Positions 8,980 through 19,567 of a DNA stretch of 64,000 bases are shown piece after piece; the first letter of the stretch is position 1; every line of letters starts with the position of its first letter. The notes under the pieces are model-generated. The model made no database searches and had not been told where the DNA came from. It saw only the letters and a list, made by a program, of their open reading frames with translations. A program made the position numbers and the translations under genes. Source of the stretch: Pseudomonas fulva (GTDB lineage: Bacteria > Pseudomonadota > Gammaproteobacteria > Pseudomonadales > Pseudomonadaceae); NCBI RefSeq assembly GCF_023517795.1, contig NZ_CP082928.1, forward strand, positions 434,001 through 498,000, read 5' to 3'.

Positions 8980-10374
8980 TCAAAAAAGCCGGTTGAGGCC
9001 ATCGAACGCGGCTACCCGGTAGGCTTCGGCCATGGTCGGGTAGTTGAAGGTGGTGTTGACGAAGTACTTCAGGGTATTCGCCTCGCCCTTCTGGTTCATG
9101 ATCGCCTGGCCGATGTGCACGATCTCCGAGGCCTGGTAGCCGAAGCAGTGCACGCCGAGCACTTCCAGGGTTTCGCGGTGGAAGAGGATCTTCAGCATGC
9201 CCACCGGCTCATGGGAAATCTGCGCCCGCGCCATGCTCTTGAAGAACGCCTTGCCGACTTCGTAGGGGATCTTGGCCTTGGTCAGCTCGTGCTCGTTCTT
9301 GCCGATCGAGCTGATCTCGGGAATGGTGTAGATACCGGTGGGGATGTCGTCGACGATCCGCCAGCTGCCGTTGTCGACGATGCTGCCGGCCGCCGAACGG
9401 CCCTGGTCGGCCGCGGCACTGGCCAGGCTCGGCCAGCCGATCACGTCGCCTGCAGCGTAGATGTTCGGGACTTCGGTGCGGTAATGCTCGTCGACGTGCA
9501 CCTGGCCACGACTGTTGACCTTGATGCCGATGTTCTCCAGGCCCAGCTTGTCGGTGTTGCCGGTACGCCCGTTACACCACAGCAGCGCGTCGGCCTTGAT
9601 CTTCTTGCCGGACTTCAGGTGCAGGATCACGCCGTTGTCCAGGCCCTCGATGCGCTCGTATTCTTCGTTGTGGCGAATCAGCACGTTGTTGGTGCGCAGG
9701 TGGTAGCTCAGGGCATCGGAGATTTCCGAATCCAGGAAGCTCAGCAGTTGATCGCGGTTGTCGATCAGGTCGACCAGCACACCCAGGCCGCTGAAGATCG
9801 AGGCGTACTCGCTGCCGATCACGCCAGCGCCATAGATGATCAGGCGGCGCGGGGTGTGGCTCAGGGTCAGGATGGTGTCGCTGTCATAGACCCGCGGGTG
9901 GTTGAAGTCGATATCCGCCGGGCGGTACGGCCGCGAGCCGGTGGCGATGATCACCTGCTTGGCCGACAGGGTTTCCACCACGCCGTTGGGGCAGACCACT
10001 TCGATGGTCTGCTCGTCGGCGAAGCTGCCGGTGCCAAAGAACACGTCGATGCGGTTGCGCGCGTAGTAGCCGGTGCGCGAAGTGACCTGCTTGGCGATCA
10101 CGCGCTCGGCGCTTTTCAGCACGTCAGGGAAGGAGAACCAGCGTGGCTCGCCGATCTGGCGGAACATGGGGTTGGTGTTGAACTGCATGATCTGCCGCAC
10201 CGAATGGCGCAGCGCTTTCGAAGGGATGGTACCCAGGTGGGTGCAGTTGCCGCCCACTTCGCGGCGGTCGTCGACCACCGCCACCTTGCGACCGGCCTTG
10301 GCCGCGTTCATCGCCGCCCCTTCACCTGCAGGGCCGGAGCCCAATACCACGACATCGTAGTTGTAGACCGCCAT
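8980..10374 (-). CDS. sthA: Soluble pyridine nucleotide transhydrogenase
   Basis: Cytoplasmic FAD enzyme that moves reducing equivalents between NADPH and NAD+, usually draining excess NADPH. It has 464 residues, the usual length. FAD motif GSGPAGEGA lies at about 12-20. The [11 protein letters not shown] segment has only one of the two redox cysteines of the disulphide oxidoreductase family (Cys44), as expected for SthA. NAD motif [11 protein letters not shown] and the second FAD motif [12 protein letters not shown] follow. I chose the ATG at 10372-10374, five bases after AGGAG. Gene and context match other Pseudomonas. Confidence 0.95.
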   Translation of the reverse strand: MAVYNYDVVVLGSGPAGEGAAMNAAKAGRKVAVVDDRREVGGNCTHLGTIPSKALRHSVRQIMQFNTNPMFRQIGEPRWFSFPDVLKSAERVIAKQVTSRTGYYARNRIDVFFGTGSFADEQTIEVVCPNGVVETLSAKQVIIATGSRPYRPADIDFNHPRVYDSDTILTLSHTPRRLIIYGAGVIGSEYASIFSGLGVLVDLIDNRDQLLSFLDSEISDALSYHLRTNNVLIRHNEEYERIEGLDNGVILHLKSGKKIKADALLWCNGRTGNTDKLGLENIGIKVNSRGQVHVDEHYRTEVPNIYAAGDVIGWPSLASAAADQGRSAAGSIVDNGSWRIVDDIPTGIYTIPEISSIGKNEHELTKAKIPYEVGKAFFKSMARAQISHEPVGMLKILFHRETLEVLGVHCFGYQASEIVHIGQAIMNQKGEANTLKYFVNTTFNYPTMAEAYRVAAFDGLNRLF

Positions 10375-10500
10375 GTTCACTCCTCAGATCACGCCGCAAC
10401 GCTTATCGCGCGTTATCGGCAGAACCAGACCGGACGTGCGGCCTGGTACGCAACATTTCGCAATGACGCATAGCCTACCGGGCCAGGCGGCAAATGGCGA

Positions 10501-10728
10501 TCAGCGCTTGCTGGCGTCGTAGCTTTGCACGCCGGACTCGCCGTTGCCCTGGCCCGTCACTTCCGGGCATTTCTCGCGGTCGTCACCGCAGATCGAGCAC
10601 TTCTTCTCGATGCCCAGGTTGGCGATGCCGCCGCAGGAGCCGGCGATGGGCTTGCGGCCCATCATCACGCCGACGGCCATCAGGCCGACGACCGTGAGCA
10701 TGATCAGAAAAACCATCACGAATGTCAT
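10501..10728 (-). CDS. nqrM: Na+-NQR maturation protein NqrM
   Basis: Small membrane-anchored protein of 75 residues needed to assemble Na+-NQR, probably by delivering iron for the NqrD/NqrE iron centre. An N-terminal helix (about 3-23) is followed by a cysteine-rich segment SCGG...KKCSICGDD...KCP, the DUF539 cysteine pattern. It is the last gene of the nqr operon, and its ATG overlaps the apbE stop by four bases (ATGA). A GGGAGG sequence lies upstream inside apbE. Confidence 0.92.
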   Translation of the reverse strand: MTFVMVFLIMLTVVGLMAVGVMMGRKPIAGSCGGIANLGIEKKCSICGDDREKCPEVTGQGNGESGVQSYDASKR

Positions 10729-11768
10729 TGCTTGCCTCCCGCAGCGAACAGCTGCTCGAAAGTGGCGGTACTGCGTGTGACGAATCCGTCACCCTCCCGG
10801 GTCACGAAGAACGCCGCGATACCTTCGCGCTCGGCGTACTCGAACCCCTTGTCGGGGCCGAGCACCAGCAGCACGGTGGACAGGCCGTCGGCCATCAGCG
10901 TCGAGGGCGCGGCCACGGTGACCGCCGCCAGGGTGTGCTGGATCGGCGCGGCGGTCTGCGGATCGAGGGTGTGGGAATAGCGTACGCCCTGCTCCTCGAA
11001 ATAATTGCGGTAGTCACCCGAGGTGGAGATGCCGTAGCCGTCCAGCTCGATCACCCGCTGGATGGCCCGCTGGTCATCCCGGGGCGCTTCGAGCGCGATA
11101 CGCCAGGGCTGGCCGTCGGGCTTGCGGCCAACCGCCTTGAGTTCGCCGGTGGCTTCGACCAGGTAACTGCTCACCCCCCGTTCGACCAGCCGCGCGATGA
11201 TTCGATCAACCGTATAACCGGCGGCGATGCTGTTGAAGTCGACCTGCAGGTCGAGATCCTTGCACAGGCGTTCGCCGTCGATGTGCAGGTGGTCCTGGCC
11301 GATACGCCCGCGCACCTCTTGCAGGGCCTCGGCATCTGGCACCACACGCTCGCCGTTGCCGCGCGGGCCGAAGCCCCACAGATCGAGCAGAGGTTCCAAG
11401 GTGAGATCGAACGCCCCGCCACTGTCGCGGTGCAGGGCATTGCCGGTTTCGATCAGTTGCAGCACCCCGGCGGGCATCGGCATGCAGGTGCCCGCCGGTG
11501 CGCGGTTGAATTGCTCGATCAGCGAGTCGTCACGGTAGGTGGACATCTGCTCGTCGACCTCGGCGAAGATCGCTTGCACATCGGCCTTGAGCGTGGCCTT
11601 GTCCGGTACGCCCCTGGCGCTGACGTACTTGACCGAATAGGTGCTGCCCTGGGCCGGGCCACCGAACTCCTCGACCGTCTCGGAAAAACCGCAGCTCACG
11701 AGCGCAGCAGCCAATGTCGCGGCCAGGGCAGCGACAAGGGCGGGCTGTTTCAGAGCGGTTGCAATCAT
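10725..11768 (-). CDS. apbE: FAD:protein FMN transferase (flavin-trafficking lipoprotein)
   Basis: ApbE attaches FMN covalently to threonines of NqrB and NqrC on the periplasmic side. The protein has 347 residues. The signal peptide ends in the lipobox LVSC (Cys26), so it is a lipoprotein. The body carries GSTYSVKY, a [14 protein letters not shown] segment and a C-terminal YSHTLDP with an adjacent metal-binding region, all typical of ApbE. The ATG overlaps the nqrF stop by four bases. Placement between nqrF and nqrM is standard for this operon. Confidence 0.94.
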   Translation of the reverse strand: MIATALKQPALVAALAATLAAALVSCGFSETVEEFGGPAQGSTYSVKYVSARGVPDKATLKADVQAIFAEVDEQMSTYRDDSLIEQFNRAPAGTCMPMPAGVLQLIETGNALHRDSGGAFDLTLEPLLDLWGFGPRGNGERVVPDAEALQEVRGRIGQDHLHIDGERLCKDLDLQVDFNSIAAGYTVDRIIARLVERGVSSYLVEATGELKAVGRKPDGQPWRIALEAPRDDQRAIQRVIELDGYGISTSGDYRNYFEEQGVRYSHTLDPQTAAPIQHTLAAVTVAAPSTLMADGLSTVLLVLGPDKGFEYAEREGIAAFFVTREGDGFVTRSTATFEQLFAAGGKQ

Positions 11769-12988
11769 CCGCCGAAGTCGTCGAGCAGGATGTTGTCCTG
11801 TTCGACACCCAGGTCGGTGAGCATCTTGATCACCGCGGCGTTCATCATCGGCGGGCCGCACATGTAGAACTCGCAATCCTCGGGCGCCGGGTGATCCTTG
11901 AGGTAGTTCTCGTAGAGCACGTTGTGGATGAAGCCGGTCAGGCCGGTCCAGTTGTCTTCCGGCTGCGGATCGGACAGCGCCAGGTGCCATTCGAAGTTCG
12001 GGTTCTCCGCCTGCAGCTGGTCGTACTCCTCGGTGTAGAACGCCTCGCGCATGGAGCGCGCGCCGTACCAGAAGCTGATCTTGCGGGTCGATTTCAGGCG
12101 CTTGAGCTGGTCGAAGATATGCGAGCGCATCGGCGCCATGCCGGCGCCGCCACCGATGAAGACCATCTCGGCATCGGTGTCCTTGGCGAAGAACTCGCCG
12201 AACGGCCCGTACACCGTGACCTTGTCACCCGGCTTGAGGCTGAACACCCAGGACGACATCTTGCCAGGCGGCAGATGGTCCTTGCCCGGCGGTGGCGAGG
12301 CGATGCGGATGTTGAACTTCACCAGGCCGACTTCTTCGGGGTAGTTGGCCATGGAGTAGGCGCGGATCACCGTCTCGTCGACCTTGGACACGTACTTCCA
12401 CTGGTTGAATTTGTCCCAGTCGCCGCGGTACTCCTCCTGGATGTCGAAGTCCTTGTAGTGCACGGTGTGCGGCGGGCACTCCAGCTGCACGTAACCACCG
12501 GCGCGGAAATCGACGTTCTCGCCTTCCGGCAACTTGAGGGTCAGCTCCTTGATGAAGGTGGCCACGTTCGGGTTGGACTCGACCGTGCATTCCCACTTCT
12601 TCACGCCGAAGACTTCCTCGGGCACCTCGATCTTCATGTCCTGCTTGACCGGGGTCTGGCAGGACAGGCGCCAGCCTTCGCGGGCCTCGCGCTTGTTGAA
12701 GTGCGACTCCTCGGTGGACAGCATCTCGCCGCCACCGCTCTCCACGATGCACTTGCACTGCGCACAGGTACCGCCGCCGCCACAGGCCGACGACAGGAAG
12801 ATCTCGTTCTCGGCCAGGGTCTGCAGCAACTTGCCGCCAGCCGGAACGGTGATGGTGCGCTCACCGTTGATCTCGATGTTCACGTCGCCGCCGGAAACCA
12901 GGCGCGCGCGGGCCATGAGGATCACCGCCACGAGGAGGATGATCACCACGGTGAACATGGAGACTGCTACTAGAATCTCGAAAGCCAT
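11765..12988 (-). CDS. nqrF: Na+-translocating NADH:quinone oxidoreductase subunit F
   Basis: Electron entry subunit: oxidises NADH with FAD and passes electrons to a 2Fe-2S cluster. It has 407 residues. A single N-terminal helix (about 3-25) is followed by a ferredoxin domain with Cys69, Cys75, Cys78 and Cys110 in the [10 protein letters not shown] pattern. Then come an FAD domain with the RAYS motif and an NADH domain with [14 protein letters not shown] chose the ATG at 12986-12988, six bases after AAGGGG; a TTG two codons upstream is also in frame. It overlaps apbE and follows nqrE by ten bases. Confidence 0.96.
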   Translation of the reverse strand: MAFEILVAVSMFTVVIILLVAVILMARARLVSGGDVNIEINGERTITVPAGGKLLQTLAENEIFLSSACGGGGTCAQCKCIVESGGGEMLSTEESHFNKREAREGWRLSCQTPVKQDMKIEVPEEVFGVKKWECTVESNPNVATFIKELTLKLPEGENVDFRAGGYVQLECPPHTVHYKDFDIQEEYRGDWDKFNQWKYVSKVDETVIRAYSMANYPEEVGLVKFNIRIASPPPGKDHLPPGKMSSWVFSLKPGDKVTVYGPFGEFFAKDTDAEMVFIGGGAGMAPMRSHIFDQLKRLKSTRKISFWYGARSMREAFYTEEYDQLQAENPNFEWHLALSDPQPEDNWTGLTGFIHNVLYENYLKDHPAPEDCEFYMCGPPMMNAAVIKMLTDLGVEQDNILLDDFGG

Positions 12989-12998
12989 TGGCAACCCC

Positions 12999-13607
12999 TT
13001 ACAGCTGTACGCCGGAGAACGACATGAAGCCCAGCGACATCAGGCCAACGGTGATGAAGGTCAGGCCCAGGCCGCGCAGACCGGCGGGTGGGTCGCTGTA
13101 CTTGAGCTTCTCGCGGATGGCGGCCAGCAGCACGATGGCCAGCGCCCAGGACACGCCCGCGCCGGCGCCGTAGACCACGCTCTCGGTGAAGTTGTAGTCG
13201 CGCTCGACCATGAACAAGGTGCCGCCGAAGATGGCGCAGTGCACGGTGATCAGCGGCAGGAAGATGCCCAGCGCGTTGTAGAGCGACGGCAGGTACTTGT
13301 CGAGCACCATCTCCATGATCTGCACCACCGCGGCGATCAGGCCGATGTAGCAGATCAGGCCGAGAAAGCTCAGGTCGACTTCCGGCAGGCCGGCCCAGCT
13401 CAGCGCCCCTTCCTTGAGCAGGTAGACGTACAGCAGGTTGTTCAACGGCACGGTGATGACCATCACCACGATCACCGTCAGGCCGAGCATCAGGGAGGTT
13501 TCGACCTTCTTGGAAATCGCCAGGAAGGTGCACATGCCCAGGAAGAACGCCAGCGCCATGTTCTCGATGAACACCGCACGGACGAACAGGCTGATGTAAT
13601 GCTCCAT
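12999..13607 (-). CDS. nqrE: Na+-translocating NADH:quinone oxidoreductase subunit E
   Basis: Six-helix inner-membrane subunit of 202 residues that pairs with NqrD to form the sodium path and hold an intramembrane iron centre. Cys26 (in FFLGMCTFL) and Cys124 (in TVHCAIFGG) match the conserved NqrE cysteines. It starts one base after the nqrD stop. There are no unusual features. Confidence 0.96.
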   Translation of the reverse strand: MEHYISLFVRAVFIENMALAFFLGMCTFLAISKKVETSLMLGLTVIVVMVITVPLNNLLYVYLLKEGALSWAGLPEVDLSFLGLICYIGLIAAVVQIMEMVLDKYLPSLYNALGIFLPLITVHCAIFGGTLFMVERDYNFTESVVYGAGAGVSWALAIVLLAAIREKLKYSDPPAGLRGLGLTFITVGLMSLGFMSFSGVQL

Positions 13608-13608
13608 A

Positions 13609-14277
13609 TCAGTAAGCCTCCTCGTTCTTCACCTGGGGCGCCATGCGGTACTCGACCTTCTCCACCTGCTCCTTCTTGTAGCTACGCAGGGCCCAGATGA
13701 ACAGGCCGATCAGGAAGAACGCCGACGGCGGCAGCAGCAGCAGGCCATTGGGCTGATACCAGCCACCATTGTTGACGGTGTGCAGGATCTCGATGCCCAA
13801 GAGCGAGCCGGCACCGAACAGCTCGCGCACGATACCCAGCGCCACCAGCATGGCGCTGTAGCCCAGGCCGTTGCCCAGGCCATCGACGAACGACGCTACC
13901 GGCGGGTTGGACATGGCGAAGGCTTCGGCGCGCCCCATGACGATGCAGTTGGTGATGATCAGGCCGACGAATACCGACAGCCGCTGACTCAGGCTGTAGG
14001 CATAGGCCTTGAGGAACTGATCGATGACGATCACCAGGGAGGCGATGATCACCACCTGGGCGATCATGCGGATCGAGCCCGGGATCTGGTGGCGCACCGT
14101 CGAGATGAAGAAACTCGAAAACGCCGTGGTCAGGGTCAGCGCGATGGACAGCACCAACGCGGTGCTCAGCGCTGAAGTGACCGCCAGCGCCGAACAGATA
14201 CCGAGAATCTGCAGGCCGATCGGGTTCTTGTTGAGGATCGGATCGAGCAGCAGTTCTTTCATGGTGGGTTTGGACAT
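13609..14277 (-). CDS. nqrD: Na+-translocating NADH:quinone oxidoreductase subunit D
   Basis: Six-helix inner-membrane subunit of 222 residues, homologous to NqrE in inverted topology. Cys28 (ILGICSALA) and Cys111 ([10 protein letters not shown]) are the iron-centre cysteines. The start [13 protein letters not shown] aligns with family N-termini. It lies three bases after the nqrC stop and one base before nqrE. Confidence 0.96.
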   Translation of the reverse strand: MSKPTMKELLLDPILNKNPIGLQILGICSALAVTSALSTALVLSIALTLTTAFSSFFISTVRHQIPGSIRMIAQVVIIASLVIVIDQFLKAYAYSLSQRLSVFVGLIITNCIVMGRAEAFAMSNPPVASFVDGLGNGLGYSAMLVALGIVRELFGAGSLLGIEILHTVNNGGWYQPNGLLLLPPSAFFLIGLFIWALRSYKKEQVEKVEYRMAPQVKNEEAY

Positions 14278-14280
14278 GGA

Positions 14281-15066
14281 TCAAGCCTCCCCTGCGGACA
14301 GCTTCTTGAGGAACGGCGCGAAACCATCCTCACCGAGCCAGAAGTGAATCATGTGGGTCACGCCGTTGGCGGTCAGGGTCGCACCCGCGATGGCGTCGAC
14401 CTGGTAATCGGCCTGCGGGCTCTGCGGATTGACGCTGCCCTTGATCACGCGCAATACCGGTTCGCCATCCTGGTAAACCTTCTTGCCGACCCACTTGGCC
14501 TGCCAGTTGGGATTGTCGATCTCGCCACCCAGGCCCGGCGTTTCACCGTGCTGGTAGAAGCCGATACCGGCAACCGTCTCCAGGTCGCTCTGCAAGGCCA
14601 CGAACCCGTACATGGTCGACCACAGGCCGTAACCACGCACCGGCAGCACCAGGCGCTCGAGTTCGCCGTTCTGCTCGATCTGATAGACCACCGCGTAGTG
14701 TTCCAGGCGACGGATCGAGGCGATGTCGCGCTCTTCCGGGATCATGCTGGACAACGACGAATCGGCGACGGCCTTGTTCTGGTCGAAGGTGTGCGGATCG
14801 AAGGCGTCGCTGTAGTCGCCGGTGCGCAGGTCGACCAGGCGCGGCGTGACACGCGAGGAGAACACCTCGCGCACTTCGTCGCTGGACATGCCCGGCTGCC
14901 ACAACTCGGCGATCACCAGCACCGCGCGCTGGCGGTCGACCAGGGCGTTTTCCTGCTGGGTAGGACGCAGGATCAGCGCGGCAGCCGAAACGGCGATGGA
15001 GCACACCAGGCACAGCACCAGGGTCACGACCAGCGTGCGTGTCGGGGTTTCTTTGAGCTTAGACAT
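14281..15066 (-). CDS. nqrC: Na+-translocating NADH:quinone oxidoreductase subunit C
   Basis: Subunit with one N-terminal membrane helix (about 11-31) and a periplasmic domain carrying covalently bound FMN. It has 261 residues. The flavinylation motif is DAIAGATLT, with the FMN threonine at about residue 230; the commoner S at the start of SGAT is alanine here. The covalent flavin would be added by the ApbE encoded downstream. The start overlaps the nqrB stop by eight bases. Confidence 0.95.
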   Translation of the reverse strand: MSKLKETPTRTLVVTLVLCLVCSIAVSAAALILRPTQQENALVDRQRAVLVIAELWQPGMSSDEVREVFSSRVTPRLVDLRTGDYSDAFDPHTFDQNKAVADSSLSSMIPEERDIASIRRLEHYAVVYQIEQNGELERLVLPVRGYGLWSTMYGFVALQSDLETVAGIGFYQHGETPGLGGEIDNPNWQAKWVGKKVYQDGEPVLRVIKGSVNPQSPQADYQVDAIAGATLTANGVTHMIHFWLGEDGFAPFLKKLSAGEA

Positions 15067-16270
15067 TACGCGCCAGCCTCCGCTTGATGTTGGCCCGCAC
15101 CACGTAGTGGTCGATCAGGGGCGCACACAGGTTGCCGAACAGGATCGCCAGCATCACGCCTTCCGGGAACGCCGGGTTGACCACACGAATGATGGTCACC
15201 AGCAGGCCGATAAGGATGCCGAAGATCCACTTGCCGGTATTGGTCATGGAGGCCGACACCGGGTCGGTGGCCATGAAGATCATGCCGAAGGCGAAGCCCC
15301 CGGTGACCAGGTGCCAGTACCAGGGCATGGCGAACAGCGGGTTGTTGTCCGAGGCGAGGGCGTTGAACAGCGTGGCGGTGGCGATCATGCCGATCATCAC
15401 TCCGCTGACGATGCGCCAGGAAGCGATCTTGGTGACCAGCAGCACCGCGCCGCCCAGCAGGATCGCCAGGGTGCCGGTCTCGCCAATGGAGCCCGGCATC
15501 AGGCCGATGAAAGCCTGGGTCCAGGTCAGGCCGTCATCGATCAGGCCATCGACACCACTGCCGCCGATGGTGGCCAGCGCCGTGGCGCCCGCGTAGCCGT
15601 CCACGGCCGTCCACACGCCGTCACCGGAAATCTGCGCCGGGTAGGCGAAGAACAGGAAGGCGCGGCCGACCAGGGCCGGGTTGAGGAAGTTCTTGCCGGT
15701 ACCACCGAACACTTCCTTGCCGATCACCACGCCGAAGCTGATGCCCAGCGCGACCTGCCAGAGCGGAATGCTCGGCGGCAGGATCAGGGCGAACAGCACG
15801 GAGGTGACGAAGAAGCCTTCGTTGACCTCGTGACGGCGGATGGAGGCGAACAGCACTTCCCAGAAACCACCGACGATGAACGCCGTGAGGTAGATGGGCA
15901 GGAAGTACGCCGCGCCCTGGATGAAGTTGTCCCACAGGCTGCTCGGGTCGAAACCGCCCAGCGCACCGATCAGCGCGAAGCGCCAGCCCTCCTGGGCGGC
16001 CAGCAGATCGGGGCTCTGCGCGTAGACCAGGTTGGCCTGGTAGCCGGTGTTCCACATGCCGAAGAACATCGCCGGGAAGGTGCAGGCCCAGACGGTGATC
16101 ATCATGCGCTTGAGGTCGATGCCGTCGCGCACGTGAGCGGTGGTCCTGGTCACGCTGCCGGGGCGATAGAAGAAGGTGTCCACGGCTTCGTAGAGCGCGT
16201 ACCACTTCTCGTACTTGCCACCTTTTTCGAAGTTGTGTTCGATCTTGTCGAGGAACTGACGTACGCCCAT
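15059..16270 (-). CDS. nqrB: Na+-translocating NADH:quinone oxidoreductase subunit B
   Basis: Multi-span inner-membrane subunit of 403 residues carrying one covalent FMN and riboflavin and forming much of the sodium and quinone machinery. The FMN site is DGYAGATAL with threonine at about residue 230. I chose the ATG at 16268-16270 because GGAGGG lies six bases upstream and the protein starts [11 protein letters not shown], as in relatives; the longer frame starts inside nqrA. The nqrA stop is two bases before it. Confidence 0.96.
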   Translation of the reverse strand: MGVRQFLDKIEHNFEKGGKYEKWYALYEAVDTFFYRPGSVTRTTAHVRDGIDLKRMMITVWACTFPAMFFGMWNTGYQANLVYAQSPDLLAAQEGWRFALIGALGGFDPSSLWDNFIQGAAYFLPIYLTAFIVGGFWEVLFASIRRHEVNEGFFVTSVLFALILPPSIPLWQVALGISFGVVIGKEVFGGTGKNFLNPALVGRAFLFFAYPAQISGDGVWTAVDGYAGATALATIGGSGVDGLIDDGLTWTQAFIGLMPGSIGETGTLAILLGGAVLLVTKIASWRIVSGVMIGMIATATLFNALASDNNPLFAMPWYWHLVTGGFAFGMIFMATDPVSASMTNTGKWIFGILIGLLVTIIRVVNPAFPEGVMLAILFGNLCAPLIDHYVVRANIKRRLARNV

Positions 16271-16272
16271 GT

Positions 16273-17631
<1,359 letters not shown>

Positions 17632-17740
17632 TTATAAGTTTTTGAATGACGCTCGACAAACCGTCAGTCACAAAGCAGGACGCACCCCAATATCGCTATT
17701 GGCGTGGATCAATGTCGAACGCGGGTAAGAAATCGCCGGG

Positions 17741-17746
17741 ATTATA
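17741..17746 (-). promoter_or_regulatory. Putative -10 element of the nqr operon
   Basis: A perfect TATAAT on the minus strand 131 bases upstream of nqrA. No convincing -35 lies 16-18 bases upstream of it, so this is a tentative call. Confidence 0.4.
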
Positions 17747-17913
17747 GAGTTGTGCGACAACGGGACGCCACCCGGGCGGCCGGCTTTTTTCGGATTTCCG
17801 TTACAGAACGCAACAGAAATTTAACGACGACAGGCGCGCCGGGCGGCGACATAACGCCGCACCACCCTGCCCTTCGGATTCAGAACCCGGTGGCTGCAAC
17901 GAAAACGGCAGGC

Positions 17914-17942
17914 AAAAAAAATGGGAGCCCGAAGGCTCCCAT
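17914..17942 (-). terminator. Intrinsic terminator of gap
   Basis: Read leftwards, a nine-base stem ATGGGAGCC / GGCTCCCAT with a four-base TTCG loop is followed at once by a run of seven to eight Ts. It lies 25 bases after the gap stop and is a canonical rho-independent terminator. Confidence 0.92.
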
Positions 17943-17966
17943 CTGGTGTCGCCTAGCGTGCGGCGA

Positions 17967-19415
17967 TCAGCGCGGGAAGGCAGGCGGGTTGACCCCGGCC
18001 ATCTCTTCCATCACGCGAATCACCTGGCAGCTGTAGCCGAACTCGTTGTCGTACCAGACGTACAGCACGACACGGTTGTCGTTGGCGATGGTGGCTTCGG
18101 CATCGACCACACCGGCATGGCGCGAGCCGACGAAGTCGGTGGACACCACTTCCTGGGAGCTGACGAAGTCGATCTGCTTCTGCAGGTCCGAGTGCATGGC
18201 CATCTGGCGCAGGTACTCGTTGATCTCTTCGCGGCTGGTGGCCTTCTCCAGGTTCAGGTTGAGAATGGCCATGGACACGTTCGGCGTCGGCACGCGAATC
18301 GCGTTGCCGGTCAGCTTGCCCTTGAGCACCGGCAGTGCCTTGGCGGCAGCGGTGGCGGCACCGGTTTCGGTGATGACCATGTTCAGCGCGGCGCTACGGC
18401 CACGACGGCTGCCCTTGTGGAAGTTGTCGATCAGGTTCTGGTCGTTGGTGTACGAGTGAACGGTCTCGACGTGGCCATTGACGATGCCGTACTGGTCATT
18501 GACCGCCTTGAGCACCGGCACGATGGCGTTGGTGGTGCAGGAGGCGGCCGAGATGATCTTGTCGTCGGCGGTGATTTCGCCATGGTTGATGCCATGCACG
18601 ATGTTCTTCAGCGCGCCCTTGCCCGGTGCGGTGAGGATCACGCGGTCGATGCCCGGGCACTTGAGGTGCTGGCCCAGGCCGTCGGCATCACGCCATACAC
18701 CGGTGTTGTCGACCAGCAGCGCATCCTTGATGCCGTACTGGGTGTAGTCGATGGCCGACGGATCCTTGGCGTAGATCACCTGGATCAGGTTGCCGTTGGC
18801 GGTCAGGGTGCTGTTGGCTTCGTCGATGGTGATGGTGCCGTCGAACTTGCCATGTACCGAGTCGCGGCGCAGCAGGCTGGCGCGCTTGACCAGGTCGTTC
18901 TCGGCGCCCTTGCGCACGACGATGGCACGCAGACGCAGGCCGTCGCCACCACCGGTGTGTTCGATCAGGATACGCGCCAGCAGGCGACCGATACGGCCGA
19001 AACCGTAGAGCACCACGTCGGTGCCCTTGCGTGGCGAGGCGTTCTGCTGGTTGGCGACGTCGGCCAGCTCGTCCTTGACGAACTGCTCGATGCTGCGGCC
19101 GTTACCTTCAGCCTTGAACTTGCCGACCATCTTGCCCAGGTCGACGGACGCCGCGCCCAGCCTGAGCTCGCTCATGGCCTTGAGCACGGCGTAGGAATCG
19201 TGAACGGCCAGGCCGTTCTCGTCAGCCTGACGGTGACGGGCGAAGCGATGCGCCTTGAGAATCTCGATGACCGAGCGGTTGATCAGGCTGCGGCCATGGA
19301 TCGACAGCACCACGTTGTTGTTGCGGTACAGCTGACCGATCAGCGGAATCATCGCCTCGGCGAGAGCTTCACGGTCAATCCATTCACCAAGACACTGGTC
19401 GGGCTTCTGAGTCAC
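17967..19415 (-). CDS. gap: Glyceraldehyde-3-phosphate dehydrogenase, long form
   Basis: NAD(P)-dependent GAPDH of 482 residues, against about 335 for ordinary GAPDH. The extra 130 residues form an N-terminal domain that is helical and not part of the Rossmann fold. The GAPDH core starts at GFGRIGR (about 138-144), with the catalytic Cys293 in SAASCTTNAI. This long type is a recognised Pseudomonas form, usually assigned a gluconeogenic or NADP-linked role; that role is not evident from sequence. I chose the GTG at 19413-19415, seven bases after GGAAGG, giving MTQKPDQCLGEW. It diverges from mfd. Confidence 0.92.
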   Translation of the reverse strand: MTQKPDQCLGEWIDREALAEAMIPLIGQLYRNNNVVLSIHGRSLINRSVIEILKAHRFARHRQADENGLAVHDSYAVLKAMSELRLGAASVDLGKMVGKFKAEGNGRSIEQFVKDELADVANQQNASPRKGTDVVLYGFGRIGRLLARILIEHTGGGDGLRLRAIVVRKGAENDLVKRASLLRRDSVHGKFDGTITIDEANSTLTANGNLIQVIYAKDPSAIDYTQYGIKDALLVDNTGVWRDADGLGQHLKCPGIDRVILTAPGKGALKNIVHGINHGEITADDKIISAASCTTNAIVPVLKAVNDQYGIVNGHVETVHSYTNDQNLIDNFHKGSRRGRSAALNMVITETGAATAAAKALPVLKGKLTGNAIRVPTPNVSMAILNLNLEKATSREEINEYLRQMAMHSDLQKQIDFVSSQEVVSTDFVGSRHAGVVDAEATIANDNRVVLYVWYDNEFGYSCQVIRVMEEMAGVNPPAFPR

Positions 19416-19503
19416 GGCATTACCTTCCACATGTAGGGGCTGAAAAAAGGGGCTACATTATGACGACCCGGCCAGGGGTCGGCAATCTACAGCGGTCGAA
19501 ACA

Positions 19504-19533
19504 CTGACAGCCATCCTCGCGGATAGTTACAAT
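19504..19533 (+). promoter_or_regulatory. Predicted sigma-70 promoter of mfd
   Basis: CTGACA (19504-19509) and TACAAT (19528-19533) are separated by 18 bases, each one mismatch from consensus. The implied start near 19540 leaves a leader of about 28 bases before the mfd GTG. Confidence 0.6.
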
Positions 19534-19567
19534 CGGGGGCCAAATCGTTACCAATCGCGAGCCACCC

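Noticed and set aside
17699..17712. Possible Anr box TTGGC-GTGG-ATCAA before nqrA
   Set aside because: Only the right half matches the FNR-type consensus; the left half has two mismatches, and it lies downstream of the -10 element. Too weak to call.
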